DNA from: Ruminococcus_G sp050944435
GTDB taxonomy: Bacteria; Bacillota; Clostridia; Lachnospirales; Lachnospiraceae
Length of the DNA stretch: 64,000 bases
Direction: 5' to 3'
Assembly: GCA_050944435.1 (NCBI GenBank)
Contig: JBMNRB010000013.1
Location: forward strand, 1-64,000
Shown: piece after piece, positions 25,766-33,912 of the stretch
Layout: each line of letters starts with the position of its first letter
How positions within the stretch are numbered: the stretch's first letter is position 1
The notes under the pieces: model-generated
Told to the model about the DNA's origin: nothing
Database searches by the model: none
What the model saw: the letters and a program-made list of their open reading frames with translations, nothing else
Translations under genes and position numbers: made by a program

Positions 25766-26092
25766 ATGCCAGCATTAACATGTGCAGCAACCACGTGTAT
25801 TTACAACAAAGACGAACTCTGTTCCAAAGGAGATATCAAGGTGGGAGGCGAGGATGCGCGTAATTCCGACGATACATTCTGCGCCAGCTTTGTGGAACGG
25901 GGCAAAAGTTCCGTGACCAACAGTACGTCTGATGGATGCGGATGTTCTACGATCAATATCTGCTGCGAGGCGTGTACCTGCAAATATAATCAGGATGAGG
26001 CATGTACGGCCAGTCAGATCGGCATTGAAGGAAACGATGCATGCGACTGCACCCAGACAGAATGCGCAAGCTTCTGCTGCAGAAACTGTTAA
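25766..26092 (+). CDS. Cys-rich DUF1540-type protein, two repeats
   Basis: 108 residues with eighteen Cys. Two copies of a unit of about 40 residues are seen: CAATTCIYNKDELCSKGDI...FCASF and CEACTCKYNQDEACTASQI...ECASFC. This spacing matches the DUF1540 family, small clostridial proteins presumed to bind metal. AAGGAGG lies 9 bases before the ATG. The gene is 47 bp after thrS with a terminator behind it. The role is unknown; metal storage or a spore- or redox-linked role is possible. Confidence 0.8.
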   Translation: MPALTCAATTCIYNKDELCSKGDIKVGGEDARNSDDTFCASFVERGKSSVTNSTSDGCGCSTINICCEACTCKYNQDEACTASQIGIEGNDACDCTQTECASFCCRNC

Positions 26093-26115
26093 AAGAGAAA
26101 GAAAATTTTTAAAAG

Positions 26116-26166
26116 AGACAGTCATTGGAAAGATTGTGATTTCAATCTTCCAAGGGCTGTCTTTTT
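26116..26166 (+). terminator. Terminator after the Cys-rich gene
   Basis: AGACAG (26116-26121) pairs with CTGTCT (26157-26162), enclosing TTGG...AGATTG with CAATCT...CCAA, and ending in a T-run. The following AT-rich stretch to 26363 holds only the operator and promoter of the next operon. Confidence 0.85.
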
Positions 26167-26218
26167 GTTTTATTTTAAAAAGTAAAAATTAATAAAAATA
26201 TTTAATGGTAATTGTATA

Positions 26219-26226
26219 AAACGTTT
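26219..26226 (+). promoter_or_regulatory. Putative LacI-type operator upstream of the sugar operon
   Basis: The CG-centred palindrome AAACGTTT, in the context TATAAAACGTTTAAATG. The same octamer lies inside the promoter of the LacI gene that closes this locus (32764-32771). Confidence 0.5.
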
Positions 26227-26252
26227 AAATGTAAAAAATGACGAAAAATCTA

Positions 26253-26280
26253 TTGACTTCTGAAAAAAACTCAGTAAAAT
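26253..26280 (+). promoter_or_regulatory. Probable promoter of the sugar ABC operon
   Basis: TTGACT (26253-26258), 16 bp, TAAAAT (26275-26280), in a very AT-rich stretch. A leader of about 77 bases precedes the GTG at 26364. Confidence 0.55.
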
Positions 26281-26363
26281 TAAATATAACATAATAAAAT
26301 ATAAAACAAAGTAAAATATTAATTGATATAAATTAAAATAAATAAAACAAAGGAGGAAAGAGA

Positions 26364-27863
26364 GTGGACAATTATATTCAGATACGCGGTATATCCAAAA
26401 AGTTTTACGGGGTTTATGCGCTGAAAAATATCAGTTTTGATATTGCCAGAGGCAGCGTACATGCCATTATGGGGGAAAACGGCGCGGGAAAAAGTACGTT
26501 GATGAAGATTTTGGGCGGCGTGTATCAGGCGGATGAGGGAAACATTGTCATCGACGGAGCAGAGCGGAAAATCCGCAGTGTCCAGGATTCGGCCAGATGC
26601 GGCATCAGCGTTATTTATCAGGAGTTCAATCTGATTCCGGAACTGACGGTGGCGGAAAATATTTTTATTTCGGATGTGCCAAAGAAAACCTTTCTGGGAA
26701 TTGTGGAAAAAAAGAAACGTTCGGAGCAGGCTAAAAAAGTTCTGAATATGCTGGAAATTCAGGTGGATCCCGATGAATATGTGAAAAATTTGTCCGTGTC
26801 AGAAAAACAGATGGTGGAAATCGCCAAAGCTCTTTCCCAGAATGCACAGATTATCATTATGGACGAACCCACCGCCGCCCTGAATGAAGAGGAAGTGGAA
26901 AAACTGGAAGAAATTGTGGGACGGCTGAAAGATGAGGGGAAAACGATCTTGTATATCTCCCATCGGCTGAAAGAGGTATTTGATATGACAGACACCGTTA
27001 CTGTTTTAAGAAACGGCGAATACGTAGATACCAGACCCACTGCAGAACTGACGGAGGCAGAGGTGATCCGCCTGATGGTGGGGCATGATGTGGATCAGCA
27101 GGTGATCCGTCCCAGTTATGCATCAGAGGAGATACTGCTGGAAGTTCAGGAGCTGACCTTGGAGCACGTATTTGAATCTGTGTCTTTTAAACTCCATAAG
27201 GGAGAAATTCTGGGAATGGCCGGGCTGATGGGCTGCGGAAGGGAAGAGGTTCTGTCTGCCATATACGGTCTGTTTGGTTTTGACAGCGGAAAGGTGCTGC
27301 TGGAAGGAAAAGAAGTTCATTTCAAAAATCCCAGGGAAGCCATTGAACACGGAATCTGTTTTCTGACCGACGACAGAAAGGATGCGGGTATCTTTCCGCA
27401 GATGTCGGTAGAGGAAAATATCACTATCATGTCCATACGCCATCTGAAGAAAAAATGGGGATTCTATATCAGCCCCAAGGACGAGGCGAAACAGTTGGAG
27501 AAAATGAAAACATTTATGAATATCAAATATGCGAAACCGGAACAGAAGATTTCTTATTTAAGCGGAGGAAATCAGCAGAAAGTGCTGTTGGGAAGGGATT
27601 TGCTTCTGGACAATAAAATATTTATTATGCTGGAACCCACCAGGGGAATCGATGTGGGCGCCAGAGAGGAAATATACGGACTGCTCTATCAGTTGGCCAA
27701 AGAGGGGATGGGAATTATCGCTGTATTTTCCGATATGAATGAGTTGATCCGTGTATGCGACCGGGCGGTGGTATTCAGCGACGGGAGAATCACCGGAAGC
27801 CTGTCAAAAGAAGAATTTAACAAAGAGAAAATATTGACCTATGCAGCGGGAAAGGGGGCGTAA
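26364..27863 (+). CDS. Sugar ABC transporter ATP-binding protein, two ATPase domains
   Basis: 499 residues, RbsA/MglA-like with tandem nucleotide-binding domains. The first has Walker A GENGAGKST, signature LSVSEKQMVEIAKAL and Walker B IIIMDEPTAAL. The second has the usual degenerate Walker A (MGCGREEV), signature LSGGNQQKVLLGRDL and the altered Walker B IFIMLEPTRGID, where Leu replaces the catalytic Asp-side residue. The start is GTG 26364 with AAGGAGG upstream. Two permeases and a binding lipoprotein follow. A pentose, hexose or polyol is likely. Confidence 0.93.
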   Translation: MDNYIQIRGISKKFYGVYALKNISFDIARGSVHAIMGENGAGKSTLMKILGGVYQADEGNIVIDGAERKIRSVQDSARCGISVIYQEFNLIPELTVAENIFISDVPKKTFLGIVEKKKRSEQAKKVLNMLEIQVDPDEYVKNLSVSEKQMVEIAKALSQNAQIIIMDEPTAALNEEEVEKLEEIVGRLKDEGKTILYISHRLKEVFDMTDTVTVLRNGEYVDTRPTAELTEAEVIRLMVGHDVDQQVIRPSYASEEILLEVQELTLEHVFESVSFKLHKGEILGMAGLMGCGREEVLSAIYGLFGFDSGKVLLEGKEVHFKNPREAIEHGICFLTDDRKDAGIFPQMSVEENITIMSIRHLKKKWGFYISPKDEAKQLEKMKTFMNIKYAKPEQKISYLSGGNQQKVLLGRDLLLDNKIFIMLEPTRGIDVGAREEIYGLLYQLAKEGMGIIAVFSDMNELIRVCDRAVVFSDGRITGSLSKEEFNKEKILTYAAGKGA

Positions 27864-27869
27864 ATAGCG

Positions 27870-28832
27870 ATGAAAAAGAAACTGTCCAGTCAGAGTGAAA
27901 ATATCAGCCTGGCCGCTGTCGTTGTCCTGCTGTTTATCATCTTTTCCATCTTGCAGCCCAACATGATGACGGTCTTCAACATTAAAAATATTCTGGTTCA
28001 GGTTTCCCTGACGGCCATAGCAGCGGCGGGGATGACTTTTGCCTATACAGCGGGCGTTTTTGATATGTCCGTGGGATCCATTCTGGCGCTGGTCAGCGTG
28101 GTAGTGGCAAAGGTGGCCACCACGGCGGGGGTATTTCCGGCGATTGTGGCGGCTTTTGTCATTGCGGTGATTGTGGGAGTCGTAAACGGCCTGATTGTGA
28201 CAAAACTGGGGATACAGGCCTTTGCCGCCACCCTTGTTACCATGATTCTGATTCGCGGCATCGCCGTACTGATGGCAGACGGGGCGGATGTGCCGCTGTA
28301 TTCCGTAAACGCCATCAAATTTATCTCATCGGGAACGATTCTTGGCATTCCTTTTCCCATTCTTCTGACTGTGCTGATCTATGCCGTCTCTTATTTTCTG
28401 TATTATAAAACGGCGTTTGGAATGAAAATCAGAAGCGTGGGATCCAACGGGGACGCTTCCAGAATTTCCGGTATCCGGACAGAGCGTATGGTTCTGGCGG
28501 CTTTTGTGATGACCGCGGTCACAGCCGTTTTCTCCAGCCTGATCAAGACGGCCCAGGTGATGTTTGGAAAAGCCACCATCGGAGAAGATTTTGCCCTGGA
28601 TGTGATGACTACAGTAATTCTGGGAGGAACCGTGATTACGGGAGGAAAAGGAAATCTGACAGGAACGCTGATCGCCTCTGTTCTGATTGCAGTGATAAAA
28701 AACGGACTGAATATCAACAATGTAAATTCGTATTACCAACAGTTGGCCATTGGCTTGATTTTGATTTTTGCGCTGGTGTTTAACGGAATGAAATCAATGA
28801 AAAATGCGCGGCAGATCAGACGGGAGGGGTGA
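27870..28832 (+). CDS. Sugar ABC transporter permease 1
   Basis: 320 residues, RbsC family, with about eight to ten helices. GMTFAYTAGVFDMSVGSILALVS and the cytoplasmic loop RSVGSNGDASRISGI are typical; the C-terminal half has TTVILGGTVITGGKGNLTGT. It lies 6 bp after the ATPase gene. The second permease follows almost immediately, so the channel is probably a heterodimer. Confidence 0.9.
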   Translation: MKKKLSSQSENISLAAVVVLLFIIFSILQPNMMTVFNIKNILVQVSLTAIAAAGMTFAYTAGVFDMSVGSILALVSVVVAKVATTAGVFPAIVAAFVIAVIVGVVNGLIVTKLGIQAFAATLVTMILIRGIAVLMADGADVPLYSVNAIKFISSGTILGIPFPILLTVLIYAVSYFLYYKTAFGMKIRSVGSNGDASRISGIRTERMVLAAFVMTAVTAVFSSLIKTAQVMFGKATIGEDFALDVMTTVILGGTVITGGKGNLTGTLIASVLIAVIKNGLNINNVNSYYQQLAIGLILIFALVFNGMKSMKNARQIRREG

Positions 28833-28836
28833 AAAA

Positions 28837-29805
28837 ATGAAAAAAATCAACATTGGAAGACATATTGTAATACTTATTCTTCTTGTATTGTGGGGAATTA
28901 TGTTTATTCTCAATGACAGCTTCCGCACCGGAGCCAATCTGGGAAGTATTTTGAGGGAAGCCTCCTCCACCGGAATCGCCGCGCTGGGTATGACCTTTAT
29001 CATCATTATGGGAGATTTCGATCTGTCCATTGGTTCCATGCTGGCGCTGATCGGAATGGTGATGGCATTTTGCATGGAAAGCATGGGACTGCTTCCGGCG
29101 CTCATCATAGGATGTGCCGTTGGCCTTGTCTGCGGGCTGATCAATGGAATTATTATTTCTTATTTTCACGTTCCGGCTTTTATTACCACTCTTGGAACAT
29201 ATTACAGCTTTCGGGCTCTGGCCTATATATTAAACGATGCCAACACGATCATCTGTACAGATACGGCTTTTCTGAAGATGGGAACGGGCAGCGTGCTGGG
29301 GATTCCCATTCCTTTTGTGATCTTTCTTGTTCTGGCGGCAGTGGGAGCCCTGGTGCTGAACCGTACCACCTACGGCCGGCAGGTGCGGGCTCTGGGAAAT
29401 TCGGAAAAAGCCTGCCGGATCAGCGGCATCGATACGAAAAAAGTAAAGTGTATTGCCTTTATACTAATGGGGTTCTGCACGGCGGTTTCTTCCGTTATTG
29501 TGACGGCCAGACAGGCCTGTGCCAGTCCTGATGTGGCGGCAAATTTTCACTTTGATGCGATCACCATGGTTGTTCTGGGGGGAACGAAAATGACCGGAGG
29601 GGAGGGAAGCATTATTAATACGGTGATTGCCGCTGTGCTGTATGCCAGCGTGTCAAACTGTCTGAATCTGTATCATGTGGACGCCCAGTGGCAGAGAGTC
29701 TGTATGGGATTGATTCTTCTGGCGGCATTTTCTTTTGACTTCATCCAGAAGCATATGAGCAAATTCAGGGAGAGTTCTCAGAAAAAAGCGGTACAAAGTA
29801 TATAA
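28837..29805 (+). CDS. Sugar ABC transporter permease 2
   Basis: 322 residues, RbsC family. GMTFIIIMGDFDLSIGSMLALIG, RALGNSEKACRISGI and VVLGGTKMTGGEGS mirror the first permease, of which it is a diverged paralogue. The start is ATG 28837 because GGAGGGG lies just upstream; an in-frame ATG at 28804 would overlap the previous gene by 29 bp and has no ribosome site. Confidence 0.9.
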   Translation: MKKINIGRHIVILILLVLWGIMFILNDSFRTGANLGSILREASSTGIAALGMTFIIIMGDFDLSIGSMLALIGMVMAFCMESMGLLPALIIGCAVGLVCGLINGIIISYFHVPAFITTLGTYYSFRALAYILNDANTIICTDTAFLKMGTGSVLGIPIPFVIFLVLAAVGALVLNRTTYGRQVRALGNSEKACRISGIDTKKVKCIAFILMGFCTAVSSVIVTARQACASPDVAANFHFDAITMVVLGGTKMTGGEGSIINTVIAAVLYASVSNCLNLYHVDAQWQRVCMGLILLAAFSFDFIQKHMSKFRESSQKKAVQSI

Positions 29806-29821
29806 GAAAAGGAGAAGGTGT

Positions 29822-30850
29822 ATGAAAAACTTAAAAAAATTATTGGCGGTTGTCTTAATGATGGTGATGGCGGTTCAGATTATGGCCTGCAGTTCCCAGG
29901 AAGGAGAAGCTCAGGAGGAAAGTGCAGAAGCTTCCCCAGAGGAAAGCGGCGGAGAGGAAGATTCCGGCGCATCTTCCGGTGAATCCAAAGGAGTGATTGC
30001 CTATTCCTGTTATAATATGAGCTGGGAATATTACGTTACCCTGGCTCGGGGAGTAAAAGAAGCAGCGGAAGCGGCCGGCTACGAATATGTGGAGCACGAC
30101 CAGCAGAGCGACCAGAGTCTGATGATCCAGGGATGTACTGATCTTTTGAATCAGGATATTGCCTGCCTGGTACTGACGCCCTGTAAGCCGGAGGCAGCGG
30201 CCAGCATTTATGAATTGGCGGCGGAAAAAGATATTCCCGTTGTCCTGGCAGATATCAGCACAGAAGCTTCCGGATATCTGGCCTGCCTGAAATCAGATAA
30301 TTATGACGGAGGAGTTCTGGCAGGAAATTATGTTCTGGACAATCTGACGGACGCCCAGTCAAAGAAAGCGGCGATGATTACCGTGGATCCTTCCAATACT
30401 AATATTGTCAGAAGCGACGGATTTAAGGATACTGTAGAAGAAGGGGGCTGGACTGTAGCGGCGGAGCTTTCCGGACAGTCAGAACCAGACATTGCCTATT
30501 CCTGCATGCAGGACATCATTACCGCCAACCCGGATGTGGAAGTAGTATTCTGCAGTAACGATCCCATGGCAATATCCGCTTCTCAGGCAATCGCGGACGC
30601 CGGCCTGACTCCGGGAGAGGATGTTAAAGTAATCGGCTATGACGCCCAGTCCAATGTATTTGAACCTATCGAACAGGGTACGGTGCTGGGAACGGTTGCC
30701 CAGGATCCCTACGGAATGGGTTCAGGAGCAGTGGAATGCTTCCTTAAAAATTTAAACGGGGAAGAACTGACTTTTGATGATGAAGAGACAAAGACAATTT
30801 ATACCGATCAGTGGATCATAGACGCATCCAACGTTGCGGAATATAAGTGA
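29822..30850 (+). CDS. Sugar ABC transporter substrate-binding lipoprotein
   Basis: 342 residues. The signal peptide ends at the lipobox QIMAC, then comes an acidic Ser/Glu-rich tether to about residue 55. The rest is a type I periplasmic-binding fold of the ribose/galactose class: VIAYSCYNMSWEYYVTLARG, DQQSDQSLMIQGCTDLLNQ, PVVLADIS, FCSNDPMAISASQAIADAG and VIGYDAQ. AAAAGGAGAAGG precedes the ATG. The ligand is unknown; the two downstream enzymes suggest a sugar or polyol that is oxidised or isomerised inside the cell. Confidence 0.9.
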   Translation: MKNLKKLLAVVLMMVMAVQIMACSSQEGEAQEESAEASPEESGGEEDSGASSGESKGVIAYSCYNMSWEYYVTLARGVKEAAEAAGYEYVEHDQQSDQSLMIQGCTDLLNQDIACLVLTPCKPEAAASIYELAAEKDIPVVLADISTEASGYLACLKSDNYDGGVLAGNYVLDNLTDAQSKKAAMITVDPSNTNIVRSDGFKDTVEEGGWTVAAELSGQSEPDIAYSCMQDIITANPDVEVVFCSNDPMAISASQAIADAGLTPGEDVKVIGYDAQSNVFEPIEQGTVLGTVAQDPYGMGSGAVECFLKNLNGEELTFDDEETKTIYTDQWIIDASNVAEYK

Positions 30851-30851
30851 A

Positions 30852-31676
30852 ATGGAAAAATTTAAAATAGGAATCTGCATGTGGGGATTTCCAGAAGAGG
30901 GCGCCGAAGCCTTGCGGGCCGCGTCGCAGGTTGGACTTAAAGGAGCGGAAATCAGTCTGGGATCCTTTGAAGAGGGTTATCCTCTGTCCAATGACAGTCT
31001 TCAGCGGGAATATAAAAAAGCCGGCAAGGATTATGGGATAGAACTGGTTTCTCTGTCTGTAGAACATTTAAATCAATATGGGCTGTCTAATTCTATGAAC
31101 AGCCGCAGGGGAAAGATTGCTTTGGAAGGAAGCATAATCGGGCTGGAAGCGGCCGCACAGATGGGGATAGGCGTGGTTCAGCTTCCCAGCTTCCATAACG
31201 GAGCCATCCGGACAGAGGAGGATTTTGAACATACCTGTGAAAAAATCGCCATCCTCTGTGAAAAAGCCCGGGAGTACGGCCTTATTGTGGCTTCGGAGAA
31301 TGTACTGTCGGTAAAAGACAGCAAGAGAATGATACAAAAAGTTGGCTGTGAGAATTTCAAGCTGATGTTTGACACCCAGAATTATTTTCTGGATCACGGG
31401 GCGGATACGGCTGAAGTGTTTAAAAAACTGTATCCATACGTAGTACAGATCCATCTGAAGGATGGATATAACGGAAAAATCAGCAGCGCTCTGCTGGGCA
31501 GGGGAGAGACACATTTCCTCCAGACTGCCCAGGCGATCCGGGAGAAGGCCTGCACGCCCTGGCTGCTGCTGGAGAACTATTATGATCGGCCGCCCTTAAA
31601 TCAGCTGTGCGTGGAGCCCATGGAGCTGGTACAGGCCGATGTGAAAACAGTAAAAACAGTATTCGAGATGGAATAA
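30852..31676 (+). CDS. Sugar phosphate isomerase/epimerase-like TIM-barrel protein
   Basis: 274 residues, AP endonuclease 2/xylose-isomerase-like barrel. IGICMWGFPEEGAEALRAA opens the barrel, followed by GAEISLG, GVVQLPSFHNG, LIVASENVLS, LMFDTQNYFL, VQIHLKDGYNG and LLGRGETHF, supplying the Glu, Asp, His and Glu expected to bind a divalent metal. The ATG at 30852 lies one base after the stop of the binding-protein gene; the ribosome site is weak, so translation is probably coupled. It likely isomerises or epimerises the imported sugar; the reaction is inferred. Confidence 0.85.
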   Translation: MEKFKIGICMWGFPEEGAEALRAASQVGLKGAEISLGSFEEGYPLSNDSLQREYKKAGKDYGIELVSLSVEHLNQYGLSNSMNSRRGKIALEGSIIGLEAAAQMGIGVVQLPSFHNGAIRTEEDFEHTCEKIAILCEKAREYGLIVASENVLSVKDSKRMIQKVGCENFKLMFDTQNYFLDHGADTAEVFKKLYPYVVQIHLKDGYNGKISSALLGRGETHFLQTAQAIREKACTPWLLLENYYDRPPLNQLCVEPMELVQADVKTVKTVFEME

Positions 31677-31689
31677 GGAGGTGGCTGCT

Positions 31690-32727
31690 TTGGAGAAAAT
31701 GTTGGCAGCGGTGTTTCAGGGAAACGGGATTTTGGAATTGGAAGAAAGGGAAATTCCGCCGATCGTTCATCCCACGGATGTACGGATCAAAGTGACGGCG
31801 GCGGGCATCTGCGGAAGCGACCTGCACGTGCTGCATGTGCCGCCGGCCCAGTACGCAAAACCGGGGACGCCCATGGGTCATGAATTTTTCGGCGTGGTGG
31901 ATGAAATCGGATCCCAGGTGACGCAGTATCGAATAGGGGACACGGTGGTGGTGGACAACATACAAAAATGTCATGTCTGTGAATACTGCAGGAACGGGAT
32001 GGATAATCTTTGTCCCGATGCGGAAATTTACGGGCAGACGCTGCCAGGCGGTTTTGCTCAATATGCGGTTATTCCGGAAGCCCAGCTTCTGCCCATGCCT
32101 GCCGGCGTAAAGCCGGAGCTGGCCGCGCAGACGGAGCCCCTGGCCTGTGTGCTCAACGGCATGAAAAAAATAAATCCCGCGCCGGAGGAACGGGTGCTGC
32201 TGTATGGCGCAGGCCCCATAGGACTGACCTTTATCCGGGTATTAAAGCTGTATGGAGTGAAAAATCTGGCCGTATGTGAAATGGCGGAAGAAAGAAGAAA
32301 CTGGGCGAAAAAATGCGGCGCGGATCTGGTGCTGGATCCTTCCGCCCAGGATGTGAAAAAAGTATTGATGGAAACATGGGGAGGCCTTTGTGATATCGTA
32401 ATCGATGCCGTCGGAGCAGGCAGCATATTCGGCGAAGCGGTAAACCTTCTCATGGCGGGGGGAAAACTGCTGATTTTCGGTCAAAACGCCAACGCCGTGT
32501 CCCAGGTGCCTCCGGCGGTGATCACCAGAAATGAACTGACGGTGATGGGTACCTACTGCGCTCATCACACATTTCCCACAGCCATCCGTCTGCTCCAGGA
32601 TGAGCGGCTGGAGCTGGAGCGTATTGTCAGTCACAAACTGGAATTAAAGGATATTCTGGAAGGAATACAGCTTCTGAAAGAACAGAAAGCCTGCAGGGTT
32701 ATTATTTATCCAAACGGTCTTCGATAG
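31690..32727 (+). CDS. Zinc-dependent alcohol/polyol dehydrogenase
   Basis: 345 residues of the medium-chain dehydrogenase family. Catalytic zinc ligands are the Cys of AGICGSDLHVLH and the His-Glu of MGHEFFGVV. Structural zinc Cys residues lie in CHVCEYCRNGMDNLC. The NAD fold has LLYGAGPIGLTFIRVLKLYG. It resembles sorbitol/threonine dehydrogenases. The start is taken as TTG 31690, 8 bases after AGGAGG (31676-31681); the GTG at 31681 overlaps that site and the ATG at 31699 is too far. Likely oxidises the imported sugar or polyol. Confidence 0.9.
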   Translation: MEKMLAAVFQGNGILELEEREIPPIVHPTDVRIKVTAAGICGSDLHVLHVPPAQYAKPGTPMGHEFFGVVDEIGSQVTQYRIGDTVVVDNIQKCHVCEYCRNGMDNLCPDAEIYGQTLPGGFAQYAVIPEAQLLPMPAGVKPELAAQTEPLACVLNGMKKINPAPEERVLLYGAGPIGLTFIRVLKLYGVKNLAVCEMAEERRNWAKKCGADLVLDPSAQDVKKVLMETWGGLCDIVIDAVGAGSIFGEAVNLLMAGGKLLIFGQNANAVSQVPPAVITRNELTVMGTYCAHHTFPTAIRLLQDERLELERIVSHKLELKDILEGIQLLKEQKACRVIIYPNGLR

Positions 32728-32747
32728 GAAATAAAGGGTGGGAAAGC

Positions 32748-32776
32748 TTGCATTTGGCAAAAAAAACGTTTATGCT
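32748..32776 (+). promoter_or_regulatory. Promoter and putative operator of the LacI-family gene
   Basis: TTGCAT (32748-32753), 17 bp, TATGCT (32771-32776). AAACGTTT (32764-32771) fills the end of the spacer, so a bound repressor would block this promoter. The same octamer stands before the transporter operon. Confidence 0.6.
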
Positions 32777-32808
32777 AAAAATATATGCGATAGAGGAGAA
32801 TGTCGTGG

Positions 32809-33831
32809 ATGAAATGTACAATTAGAGATATTGCCAAAATGGCAGGGACTTCCCCATCCTCTGTTTCACTGGTTTTGAACAATAAGCCGGGCGTCCGTAA
32901 AGAAATGAGACAGCGGATTACAAGGCTGCTGCTGGAAAACGGATACACGCTGAAATCCCAGGAAAAGGCTGAAACTTCAGAGGTGAAGAGGATTTGTTTT
33001 ATCTACTATAAAAGTTCCAACTGGATTGCCAGAAGAAAAGACAACTTTCTTCTGCGCATCCTGGAGGGAATCGAGAGCGCCTGTCAGAAACTGAATTGTG
33101 AATATTCCATGGTCAACGCAAATTATGAAGATCTGGAAAAGGTTCTGCAGGATCTGACAAAAGAAAAGGTGGACGGAGTAATTTTTCTGGGGACAGAGTA
33201 CGCCCATGATTCAGAAAAACTGATGGTGAACGGGGAAGTTCCCTTTTTATGCATCGATCACTATTTCGATGAGGAAAATTTTGATTGCGTCAATATTGAC
33301 AATCTGCAGAGTCATTATCAGTCCATCCGCCATCTGATGGGGCTGGGCCATAAAAAGATCGGTTATCTCACCAGCAACCTGGAAAGCGGCGCTTTGCAGA
33401 ATCGGAAAGAGGCTTTCTGCAGTGTAATGAGCAAGCTGGGCCTGAAGGTCTGGCCGGAACATATTATATATCTCAGCCTGCTGCAGGATGAAGCCGAGGA
33501 AAGTCTGGAACAGTATCTGGAAACCTTTCAGGAACTGCCCACCGCATTTATTGCCTGTAATGACGTTATGGCCATCGCTGCCGTCGGAATGCTGCAGCGG
33601 GCCGGATACCGGGTTCCGGAGGATATTTCCGTCATCGGTTTTGACGATTCCGGCGTCTGTGAAATGATCGTGCCCCGTCTTACTACCATTCACGCCGATC
33701 TGGAACGGATGGGCAGTCTGGCGGTGGAAAGGCTGAGACAGGTGATGGACAATAAAACATCTGAAGTTTTAAAAATGACCATTGGAACCAGACTGGTATG
33801 CCGGGAAACCACAGGACCGGCCAGAGAATAG
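32809..33831 (+). CDS. LacI-family transcriptional regulator
   Basis: 340 residues. The N-terminal HTH, TIRDIAKMAGTSPSSVSLVLNN, and hinge helix are standard. The rest is a type I binding-protein fold (EKVDGVIFLG, LGHKKIGYLTSN, FIACNDVMAIAAVGML, ISVIGFDDSG) that should sense the imported sugar. The start at 32809 is 10 bases after GAGGAG; an ATG at 32800 is too close to that site. It is the last gene of the locus, with its own promoter. AAACGTTT is its predicted target. Confidence 0.93.
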   Translation: MKCTIRDIAKMAGTSPSSVSLVLNNKPGVRKEMRQRITRLLLENGYTLKSQEKAETSEVKRICFIYYKSSNWIARRKDNFLLRILEGIESACQKLNCEYSMVNANYEDLEKVLQDLTKEKVDGVIFLGTEYAHDSEKLMVNGEVPFLCIDHYFDEENFDCVNIDNLQSHYQSIRHLMGLGHKKIGYLTSNLESGALQNRKEAFCSVMSKLGLKVWPEHIIYLSLLQDEAEESLEQYLETFQELPTAFIACNDVMAIAAVGMLQRAGYRVPEDISVIGFDDSGVCEMIVPRLTTIHADLERMGSLAVERLRQVMDNKTSEVLKMTIGTRLVCRETTGPARE

Positions 33832-33912
33832 GAAAAATATTTTTTCCGGTTCCCTGTAAACTGCACAAATTGAGAAATCTGTAAATTGGATCTGAAAACG
33901 AGGAAAATACAA

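Noticed and set aside
24837..25790. Minus-strand open frame opposite thrS
   Set aside because: Shadow frame; thrS is unambiguous on the plus strand.
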